Source: Basidiobolus meristosporus CBS 931.73
Lineage: Eukaryota > Basidiobolomycota > Basidiobolomycetes > Basidiobolales > Basidiobolaceae
Length of the DNA stretch: 64,000 nucleotides
Direction: 5' to 3'
Assembly: GCA_002104905.1 (NCBI GenBank)
Contig: MCFE01000002.1
Span: forward strand, 186,001-250,000
Below the pieces are notes generated by a model. It made no database searches and was not told where the DNA came from. It was given only the letters and a program-made list of their open reading frames with translations. Shown here piece after piece: positions 10,565-19,716 of the stretch (its first letter is position 1; each line of letters starts with the position of its first letter). A program made the translations under genes and the position numbers.

Positions 10565-13170
10565 AAGGAATACGTCCGCTGGCCCAAGTATTCTCTAAGA
10601 ACCAAGTAATTGGTCATATACCTGGGGTATATCACCAAATCCACCTTGCCAACAAATACCCCATCAAGCAAAAAGCCTATAGGAATTCGAAAATTGACAC
10701 AGACTGTATCAAAGAGACGATTGAAACTTTATTAAAAGACAACATCATTACAGAGAGCCAGTCTCTGTGGGCCTCCCCCGTAGTGATAGTCCCAAAGAAA
10801 GACGGAAAGCGACGCTTTTGCATTGACTACCGGAAATTGAACGCTGTCACCCGGAAGGACATGTATCCGCTACCGCAAATAGATGACCTCTTGGACAGAT
10901 TAATCGGAGCTAAATATTTTAGCTCTCTTGACTTAATCTCCGGGTATTGGCAAGTAGAAGTAGCCCCGGAAGATCAACCCAAAACCGCTTTTATAACATT
11001 GTTTGGATTATACAAATGGAACCGACTACCCTTTGGCTTGTGCAATGCCCCCGCTACGTTCCAAAGGATGATTGACAAGGTGCTAGGAAATCTACAATGG
11101 GAATGCGCCCTTGTGTATCTGGACGACATCACAATATATTCCCCCAATGTAGAAGAACATATACATGACGTGCAATGTATCCTGACATCCCTCCTCAAGA
11201 ACCAACTCAAACTACATCCCAAGAAGTGCCATTTCCTGTATACAAAATTGTTGTTCCTGGGCCACGAGATCTTGGCAGATGGAATATACCCATCTACGTC
11301 ACTCCTGAAAGCCGTTCAAAATGCACCTGCACCAAAGGACATTAATGCAGTGTTGGGATTCCTAGGATTAGCCGGCTACTATTGCCGCTTTGTAAAAAAC
11401 TTTGCAGCAATAGCAGCCCCCCTATACAAATTGACGCAAAAGGGCCAGTGTTTTGTATGGTTGGAGCCTCAAAAGAGAGCATTTGATCAGCTGAAACATT
11501 CCCTGATGTCACCGCCAGTGTTACAATTTCCCAATTGGGATGCGAGATTTTTTATTAACTGTGATGGAAGCCTCACCGGTATAGGCGCCGTACTGGGACA
11601 ATACCACCAACCCGGCAAATTCCACCCAATTGGTTACGTGAGCCGTTCGCTAAACAAACACAAACGCCACTACCCCGTTACCAAGATAGAATGTCTGGCT
11701 GTTGTTTATTCAATTAAACAATTCCATACATACATACATGGTTGCCAATTCACGATAGTAACGGACCACAGCGCACTGGTCTGGCTGATGAAAACTAAAG
11801 ACTTTACCGGCCAACTAGCACGTTGGGCCCTACAACTACAGCAATACAACTTTGAAATAATTCACCGCGCTGGCAAGAAACACCAGGACGCAGACTTCCT
11901 CAGTCGCTACCCCGTTTGCCAAATACGTGTCATTGATGAGTACAAGGACGTAATCTGCTTTAAAAAGAAAGGAAGGTATCCCAAACACGTCGTTACAAAC
12001 AAACAGAAGAGAGAATTTTGAAGGAAATGGTGTCAGTACAAAGTACAAGAAAATCGACTATGGTTCCTCCAAGGACAGTCCAGAGCCAAGGTACCCCCAC
12101 TAGCAGCCCGTGAAGAAATCATACAAGAAAGACATATGTCATTAGGACACGCTAACCCCCTAACGACATATAAGATGTTAAGAAAAACGTTTTATTGGCA
12201 AAAAATGATGACCGACGTTACAAATACATTACAAAGATGCACCACTTGCAAAAGATTCAACCGGAGTCAGAAGATAGGGACAACCGCACCAATACCGGTT
12301 GACCTTCCCTTCCACCAAGTAGGGATTGACTTTGTTGGCCCCTTTATGAAAATAAAGAAAGGAGAACAATACATAATAATTGCTACCAATTATTTCTCAA
12401 AGTGGGTAGAAGCCCAAGCCGTCTGCAATAAAGATCAGAAGACAACCGCCCAATTCATTCTAGAACACCTCATCTGCCGACACGGATATCCTCAGATACT
12501 CCTGTCCGACAATGGTGGTTCCTTCCTGAACAACACCATGGCCCACCTGTGCAAAATGATGGGCGTGAAACAAGTCTTCACGGCCGCGTATCACCCTCAG
12601 ACTAACGGATTAACTGAGAGGATGAACCAGACGTGTTGCTGCATACTGGAGAAGCTTCACTGGGAACTTCCCCAATCATGGGCCGAGCTGCTCCCACTGA
12701 CACTCCTAGCAATGCGCACCACACCAAATAAAACGACAGGTTTCTCCCCATATGAAATCCTATATGGACAAAGACCCAAGTGGCGGGAGGAAGCTGGATT
12801 GACAATGGAAGGTGTCCCCCTGACAACACATAACAACTATATAGAAAGGTTGATACACCGTATCGCCCACCTATACATAAAAGTATTCGAAAATGTTGAC
12901 AAGCACCTTCCCCCTCCACCCAAAAATGAGAAACTAACAAGACAAAAGTGGAAACCAGGCGATAAGGTGTGGTACGACCAAACTGTTGCAGGCCTCAAGT
13001 TCCGCCCACAATTTACACCCCAATGGATTGGCCCATGCACCGCTATCAGTTTGGACCACGGACCAAAGTACACCATCACCCTGAATAATAAGACAATCAG
13101 CAACGTAGCGCCAGCCCATCTGAAACTGTTTCATGATGATCCACCGATCATCACTGAGACCAAAGTGTGA
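10543..13170 (+). pseudogene. Gypsy reverse transcriptase-RNase H-integrase
   Basis: One frame holds reverse transcriptase (VVIVPKKDGKRRFCIDYR, SSLDLISGYWQVEV, and catalytic YLDDI), then RNase H (INCDGSLTGIGAVL, TKIECLAVVYSI, VTDHSALVWL). A TGA at 12,019-12,021 follows. The same frame then holds integrase, with an HHCC zinc-binding segment and a catalytic triad in GIDFVGPF, LSDNGGSF and HPQTNGLTERMNQ. The C-terminal part has QWIGPC...YTI, a GPY/F-like module, with no chromodomain that I can see. The single stop separates RNase H from integrase. The protein copies element RNA into DNA and inserts it. Confidence 0.92.
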
Positions 13171-13299
13171 TTAAACAATTATCAGGACAAGGATAGAGGA
13201 AGACACAGGATACATTTGAAGTTTATTAGAGGAGATTTTAGTCGATATAGGTACAAATAATATGCGCAAGGGAGTTTGCCCAAAGGGGAGAACAAAAGA

Positions 13300-14469
13300 A
13301 TGCATATGGAAAGCGCCAAAGGAAACAGTTCACCCAAAACTGGCGATACCCCTCCCACTAGCAAGAACCAAGATGATATCAAAAACGAAACCAACCTGCA
13401 AGTGTTAAGAGATATGGTACAAGCGTTACATACGACAAGAGCCACCTATGAAGAGTTGTTTGCCGGAGCAGTCATGCTAATACGAGACACAATCAGAGAG
13501 GGACGAGACAAGTTACCCACACCAATACAAAGCATGGAGATACTACCCGAGAAGACCGTGTACCACCTAAGAGGAGGTTCCTTGATCATTAAGGAGAAGG
13601 ATGCCACGCTGATTCCCATATCCATACTGGACACAGTCAGACAGAAGACACAAGGAATCAACTGTCGCGCCCTCACAAGACCTTGAGAGCCCCCCTGTTT
13701 TGTTGCATACTTGCCATTAATAGGTACCACGGTTGTTGAGGTATACACAGACCTGGTACGAGCTGCAAGAGCACCAGAAGTAGAACTCCCAATCAAAGGA
13801 CTCCTCCGAGAAATTTGCGAACATCTTGAACCACATTTCCAAGTAGGAACCATCTTAGAGAAGATACGCAAACGGATTAAATACACCGGCCAGTTAACCC
13901 ATGCAATCCACCGAGTTGCTGTGTTACAACTATTACAGTGGTTTACCATAGGACAACTCAGGAATCAGTACAAAGTCCAACTCCAAGAAGCCAAAGAAAC
14001 CGCCGCGGATTCTGTAGAAACCATGAGGCAAGTACAAAAGCGCCTCAATTGCGCCACAGTTTCTACGGAAGAACTACAATACGTCTCGGAAGAAGCAAAA
14101 ACTTGTTATCAACAACGGGTGACTGCCGACCAAGTGTACACCCTCTTCAAAAGGTCCCCCGCCGTCATATTGAACACAAAAAGGACAAGCCCCAATAACG
14201 TTTGCAAGATAAAGAAGCAAGACTTTATTGTGCTATTGCACCTTTTCTTGTTCTCCGACCCTCCCAAGGAACTTACCCAGAACCCTATGGTTTGCCAACT
14301 ATTTGGCTCTGTGGAAAACATCCCTCAAGCAACACAGGCCGCACCCCACTCTGCCGCCGAATGGTATCAGGTACTCGCCCACAATCCCCTTGCAAGTGAC
14401 AACCAGCAATGGTACTACGGTGACTCCCCATGCTCCGTAAACAAAATTGATCCTGGAGAAGCGAGTTAG
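13300..14469 (+). pseudogene. Gypsy third ORF of unknown function, after integrase
   Basis: From an ATG at 13,300 one frame runs about 389 codons to 14,469 with a single in-frame TGA at 13,684-13,686. It starts 130 nt after the integrase stop and ends 45 nt before the 3' LTR, in the same frame class as pol. The product is hydrophilic and helix-rich, with a Lys/Glu/Gln-rich middle (around QVQKRLNC...EELQYVSEEAK) and one short hydrophobic run (IVLLHLFLF). I see no signal peptide, no clear membrane anchor, no zinc knuckle and no chromodomain, so it does not look like an envelope protein. I do not recognise the family. It might be a captured host gene or an element-specific accessory protein. Confidence 0.6.
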
Positions 14470-14513
14470 TCAAAGAACTTTGAGGATGAAGCTCCCACTT
14501 AACCCCCGGGATA

Positions 14514-14901
14514 TGTGAGTACTCAATGTAGTACCCACTCTTTGCCCAAGAGTTCTCCCAACAGTTCCCTCCAGAGTCCTACCCAAAGTCCTCCAGTACC
14601 CTCCCTATGATTCCCCCACGCGTCCTCCCCTCCTATCCCTGCCCTTATCTAGTTAGAACACTTACCATAACAGGAAGGTGCTCACACCCCTATTTTATAA
14701 CACATTGTCTATTGTCTAAGCCCCCCCCAAGTGATATATATATCTACCCAATTGAACCAGGAAGAACAACAAGATTTGGACGAAATAAACAGAAGTCTTT
14801 ATTACCTTGCTACCTTCTATTGGAAGCTATTCTGAACCAAGTGGTACTGACTTGACCTACAAGCTCTCCCACTCACCAAGTACAGTCAGTAATAACCCAC
14901 A
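14514..14901 (+). repeat. Gypsy 3' LTR
   Basis: 388 bp, TG...CA, almost identical to 8127-8514, followed by the target duplication TACTG. Confidence 0.95.
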
Positions 14902-17149
14902 TACTGTACCATACTCCCTACAGCAAAATGGAGTAGCAGAACAAGCTAACAGATCAATAATTGATATGGCAAGATCTATGATCCATTATCAAAAATTATC
15001 ATATGATTTTTGGGCAGAATCAGTTGCCACTGCTGTATACCTTAAAAATAGGAGTTATAACAGAATACTTTGTGATTCTACTCCATTTGAAGCATGGCAT
15101 GGATACAGAGCAAGTGCAGAACATCTAAGAACATTTGGGTGTACAGCATATGCCAAAAAACTGGCCGGAAATCAGGCAAAATCTGAGCCAAAAAGTGTAA
15201 AATGCATATTTTTGGGCTACTGCAATGAGAGTAAGGCATACAGACTCTACAATACCAAAGCAAAGAAGCTGATCAAGTCCAGGGATGTGTTGTTTGATGA
15301 AAATTCAAGATTTTAACAAGAAATGACATCAGATGATGACAAAAATTTGATCTCAAGTCCACCAATTGTCAGGATTGAATCAGAGCAAAACAATGAAAAT
15401 TTTTTCACTCCAGTGGACTCTACAACCATGGTTCAGCCAGAATCAGTGCCCAGTAATATCCCAGAAGTGATCATTCCAGTATCAAATGCCGGGAGATCCA
15501 ATCAGACAAGAAATAGCCCAAATTACTATATCAATGAAGGTACAAACTTAGCCTATGCCTATTCAGTCCATATTGATGAACCCCAGACTGTAAAAGAGAC
15601 CCTAAATAGCCCTCAGGCAAAGTTTTGGAGATCTGCAATGACTGAGGAATATCAGGCTTTGATGGAAAATCAAACTTGGGACTTAGTCAAATTACCAATC
15701 AACCAGAAATCAATTGGATGCAGATGGGTCCTCAAGACAAAATACAAGGCTGATGATTCAATTGAAAGATACAAAGCAAGACTTGTAGCCAAAGGATACT
15801 CTCAAACAAAAGGACTTGACTATACTGAGACCTTTGCACCAGTAGCCAAGTTTAATTCCATCAGATTAATATTGGCTATTGCAGCCAAATATAAGTTTTT
15901 TATTCATCAAATGGATGTAAAAACTGCATTTTTGAATGGAGAACTTGATGAGGACATGTATATGAGCCGGCCTGATGGGCTTATCAACCAAGATACTCCC
16001 CATTTGGTCTGCAAGCTTAAAAAGTCAATATATGGTCTCAAACAATCACCAAGAGCCTGGAATTGCAAGATAGATTCTTATTTGGACTCTTAGAGTTTCA
16101 AAAGGAGTAATGCTGACTATAGTATATATTATAGGCCAGATAGAGCAAATCCAGTTCTATTAGCTCTATATGTGGATGATCTTATTATAGCCACCAATAA
16201 CCTAGCAACATTGGAAGAGACTAAATCCAGCCTATCTAAGGAGTTCAAGATGTCCAGTCTAGGAGAACTCAGTTACTACTTGGGGATTAAGTTCTCCACA
16301 GACAGAAGTACCCAGACTATCACCCTAAGCCAATCCAAGTATATTCAAGATATACTAAAGAAGTACCAAATGGAAGACTGTAAACCGGCAGCTACCCCAA
16401 TGGAGACAAACTTTAACTTGGTCAAAACTCAACCAAATCAAGAGAGCTTGGTGCCATCTGAAAGCCCTGACTTTCCTTATCAGTTCATGGTTGGCAGTCT
16501 GATGTATATCATGCTTGGAACACGTCCAGATATCTCATATTCAGTGGGAGTTGTCAGCCAACATAATCAGAATTATGGATCTGATCATATTGCAGCAGTT
16601 AAGTGGATTTTTAGATACCTAAAAGGAACTGCTGATATCTGCTTAAGATACACTTATAAGGATTCAGAACAGGATCTTGTGGGATACTCTGATGCTGATT
16701 GGGGACAAAATTTAGAAGACAGAAGATCCACCACAGGATACACCTTACTTTACTGTAAAGGAGCAACTTCATAGAACTCAAGAAAGCAACCAACCTTAGC
16801 ACTTTCCACCACAGAGGCAGAGTATATGGCAGCCGGTGAAGCTACAAAAGAAGCAATGTGGTTAAGAAAGCTTTTTACAGGTTTAGGCCTATGTCAAAAA
16901 ACACCTATTACTTTATTTCAAGATAATTAAAGATATATACAATTAGGTAGAAATCCAACTTTTCATGCCAGAACTAAGCACATAGATAGTAGATATCATT
17001 TCATATGTGAAGCTATAGAGAATAACTTAGTTAGCTTAGTTTACTGTCCTACAGATGAAATGATTGCAGACATATTTACCAAACCATTAGCTAGAGACAA
17101 GTTTGAGTATCTTAGGTCAAAATTAGGACTAGTCAGTATGAACCTTTAG
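14902..17149 (+). pseudogene. Copia integrase end, reverse transcriptase and RNase H, broken
   Basis: After the gypsy element the copia frame resumes with PYSLQQNGVAEQANR, which carries the third catalytic acidic residue of integrase. It continues through TAA at 15,314 into a reverse transcriptase with WVLKTKYKADDSIERYKARL, MDVKTAFLNGELDE, SIYGLKQSPRAW, a TAG at 16,091, and the catalytic YVDD. RNase H follows, with a TAG at 16,772 and a TAA near 16,927, and then ADIFTKPLARDKFE. The final stop is at 17,147-17,149. Comparison with the second copy shows that the 16,772 stop replaces Trp and the 16,927 stop replaces Gln. Confidence 0.9.
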
Positions 17150-17160
17150 CTGAGTGGGAG

Positions 17161-17509
17161 TGTTGTAAAAATTTGTAATTCCACCTAAATATTCACCTAA
17201 CTTAGTCACTTAGATCATTACCCTCAAATCCTAGAGAATACTGACCAAATTCCTTGTTGGGATTTACTTGGATTATTTTCACCAAAATACCAGGTACCCA
17301 GAATATAAAAATTCTCAAAGTTGTCCAAACAGCCCCAAACTTTGCACACATGCTCTTGGGACCTTCCTTAGCCCAATCTATGTGTTTGTAGTGCCAAGAC
17401 CAGGTAAAAGTATAAGCACTACTCTTACATTCAATAAATCATTAGGTGAAAACCACATAATCTACTTGTTCTCCAAATCACTTCCAATATCTCCAAGACT
17501 CTTACAACA
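17161..17509 (+). repeat. Copia 3' LTR
   Basis: 349 bp, TG...CA, preceded by a purine-rich tract GAGTGGGAG (17,152-17,160) suited to plus-strand priming and followed by the target duplication CAATC. Confidence 0.95.
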
Positions 17510-18071
17510 CAATCAATATTTATATGCATATGCAACAATACAAATGCAAAGACTGGATGAACTAGATATGTGTTATTCAAGTGGCATTTTGAAGCCATTC
17601 CTACCAAGTGTGCATTGCAAGCATTGGGAGTCATATGTGGACATTGTAGGAATATTTATCCAGAAGCAGATCACCAATGCCAACTTGATGCATCTACAGC
17701 TATTGTGCAAGGAGTTTGTAATGGGATTTGAGCGGCTATACTGCTAATATTAAGCTGAACACATAGATCTCTGCTGCTACTGTATCCATTTTCTACTCCA
17801 TCTTGCATGGTGTGTGGAGAATATTTGGTCCTGCTTCACCTTTTGGGAGTTTCCTATGGAGCTGATGTGTGGGGAGATAGGAATACAAGTCAAGTTGCAG
17901 GTACTACCATATCCCAATCTCATCAAGAATATTACCTTCAAGTCCATCATGGATGTGATGAGTTGGCACATGGAGGGCAGCCAGAAAGAGTTGAAAAACA
18001 CTGAGGACAAGTGTTCACATGGAGACACCTATGCCTATGGCATTAAGATGCTAAGCAGCCCCAATGCATGA
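17510..18071 (+). pseudogene. CACTA (Tnp2-like) transposase remnant, 3' portion
   Basis: This is the continuation of the remnant that stops at 6045, beyond the copia insertion. Two reading frames give PFLPSVHCKHWESYV, FVMGFERLYC and then FLLHLAWCVENIWSCFTFWE followed by FPMELMCGEIG. These match the Tnp2 region in which a helical segment and an ERLYY motif precede a HYLLH-x-GP--FWQFPMER-CG block. The duplicated target CAATC (17,510-17,514) joins it to the first half. Weak Tnp2-like similarity may extend to about 18,540, but I cannot support exact limits. Confidence 0.65.
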
Positions 18072-18540
18072 GTAATCAGTTAAGTAATGCAAAGTTGGGT
18101 TGGGTGCAACAAGCAACTAACTTTTATTAGGAAAACTCTACCAAGGTATGCCGGATTTCTCTTGGTCACAAGCTAACTTCTAGATCATTCAATACATAAT
18201 TCACACAGACAAGAGCCAGAGTGCACCTATAAAGGGGACTAGAATCCAGCAGGGAGAAGGAATATATTGGTTAAATACCATAAAGTTCCTTGCAAATGTT
18301 TGGGAGGTATTCATGGAAGAAGTGGTGGCAACCAAGCATATGTTTGCCAGATGTATATGTTACCAGCAATACAAGGTATATGGCAACTTTGCAAGCATCA
18401 CACTAAAAAGCCATAAAGTTGGGGTGATGGAAGTATGTCAATTGTGGCAGGTGTGCACATTTGTAGAGGTTAGTAAGCAGGAGGCCATATTTTTTTTGGA
18501 TTTCAACTATATATGTAATACCCAAGGTAGTAGTGGGTAA

Positions 18541-18959
18541 GCAAATAAAGAGGGGTGACTTTACAGTGGAATATATGAATTGCGCAAGGGGAGGTAGAAA
18601 AAGGAAACATCACTTGGTAAACTGGTGTGGTAGCATTATACAGAACTAGCTGTAGGCCACCATACTGCTATTATAATGACATCAGAGGCTTGCAAAGAGG
18701 CCATCAAACAATGTCAAGTTTTTGGCCATATAACACAATTGAATATACTGGCAAGTTAGATCCACTCCAATAATTGTAAAGTGCACTAAGACTGCAACAA
18801 TGCCATGCCACCCTTAGCAAAACACTGTGCAAACACTGTTATATTTTATCAACTTTATTTGGCTGTAAAATTAGCAAAGTGCTGTTGTGATCCCTGACAG
18901 GATCTTGACATCTGATCTTGATTGGATCCACCCATGGGACCATACTATCTTTCATAGGG
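18541..18959. other. Spacer between Tnp2 remnant and second copia copy
   Basis: No open frame or motif that I can support. The sequence resembles decayed transposon DNA. The second copia copy begins abruptly near 18,960 inside its RNase H region. Confidence 0.4.
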
Positions 18960-19716
18960 TACTGTAAAGGAGCAATTTCATGGAATTCAAGAAAGCAACC
19001 ATCCATAGCACTTTCTACCACAGAGGTGGAGTATATGGCAGCCTGTGAAGCTACAAAAGAAGCAATGTGGTTAAGCAAACTTTTTGAAGATTTAGGCTTA
19101 TATAAAAAAATGCCTATTACTTTATTTCAGGATATTCAAAGATGTATACAATTAGATAGAAATCCAGCTTTTTATGCTAGAACTAAGCACATAGATATTA
19201 CATATCATTTCATATATGAAGCTATAGTGAATTACTTAGTCAACTTAGCTTGCTGTCCTATAGATGATATGATTGCAGTCATATTCACCAAACCATTAGC
19301 TAGAGAGAAGTTCAAATATTTAAGTCAAGATTAGGACTGGTCAGTATGAACATTTAGATGAGTGGGGGTGTTGTAAAAATTTGTTATTCCACCTGAATAT
19401 TCACCTAGCTTAGTCACTTAGATCAATACCTCCAAATCCTAGAGAATACTGATCAAGATCCTTGTTGGGATTTGCTTAGATTATTTTCACCAAAATATCA
19501 GGTATCCCCAACATGAAAATTCTCAAAGTTGTTCAAAAGCCCCACACATTGCACACATGCTCTTGGGACCTTCCTAAACCTACTCTATGTGCTTGTTATG
19601 CCAAGCCCATGTAAATGTATAAATATTACCTTTGCAGTCAATAAATCATTAAGTAAAAAACACAAAATCTGCTTGTTCTCCCAATCACTTCCAGTATATC
19701 CAAGACTATTACAACA
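18960..19716 (+). mobile_element. Second copia copy: RNase H end plus 3' LTR
   Basis: Matches the first copy from about 16,748. The frame reads YCKGAISWNSRKQPS, then LSTTEVEYMAACEATKEAMW and FTKPLAREKFKY, and ends at 19,334. A purine tract and an LTR of 348 bp (19,369-19,716) follow. This copy keeps Trp and Gln codons that are stops in the first copy. Directly after the LTR-terminal CA the sequence changes to internal copia sequence in reverse orientation, with no flanking duplication. Confidence 0.85.

Larger units (their letters stand above)
8127..14901 (+). mobile_element. Ty3/gypsy LTR retrotransposon nested in copia integrase
   Basis: Two 388-bp LTRs (8127-8514 and 14,514-14,901), TG...CA, are flanked by perfect duplications TACTG (8122-8126 and 14,902-14,906). 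Removing the element and one TACTG restores the copia frame exactly. The internal order is gag, protease, reverse transcriptase, RNase H, integrase (gypsy order), plus an extra ORF after integrase. The LTRs differ at one site that I can find, so insertion is recent. Even so, the coding region has in-frame stops at 8709, 9932, 12,019 and 13,684 and two changes of frame. Confidence 0.95.
6046..17509 (+). mobile_element. Ty1/copia LTR retrotransposon, host of a nested gypsy element
   Basis: Two direct LTRs of 349 bp (6046-6394 and 17,161-17,509) begin TG and end CA and are flanked by perfect 5-bp duplications CAATC (6041-6045 and 17,510-17,514). The internal part has a primer-binding site, a gag-pol frame in copia order (gag, zinc knuckle, protease, integrase, reverse transcriptase, RNase H) and a purine-rich tract just before the 3' LTR. 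Without the 6.8-kb gypsy insertion the element is about 4.7 kb, normal for copia. The two LTRs differ at roughly 20 sites by eye and the coding frame holds many stops, so this insertion is old and dead. It sits inside the Tnp2 transposase remnant. Confidence 0.95.

Noticed and set aside
8556-12021. Alternative genetic code (TGA as Trp) in this organism
   Set aside because: Some gypsy TGAs lie next to Trp codons, but host genes such as cyclophilin's neighbours use TGA as stop (dynactin ends in TGA) and other element stops are TAA.
13300-14469. Gypsy third ORF as a retroviral-type envelope gene
   Set aside because: No signal peptide, no furin-like site, no conv membrane anchor and few Cys. Only its position resembles env.
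6046-17509. Repeat-induced point mutation as the cause of stops in the copia copy
   Set aside because: Comparison with the second copy shows mixed changes (Trp to TAG, Gln to TAA, but also Ser to TGA and Glu to TAA by transversion), not a uniform C-to-T pattern.
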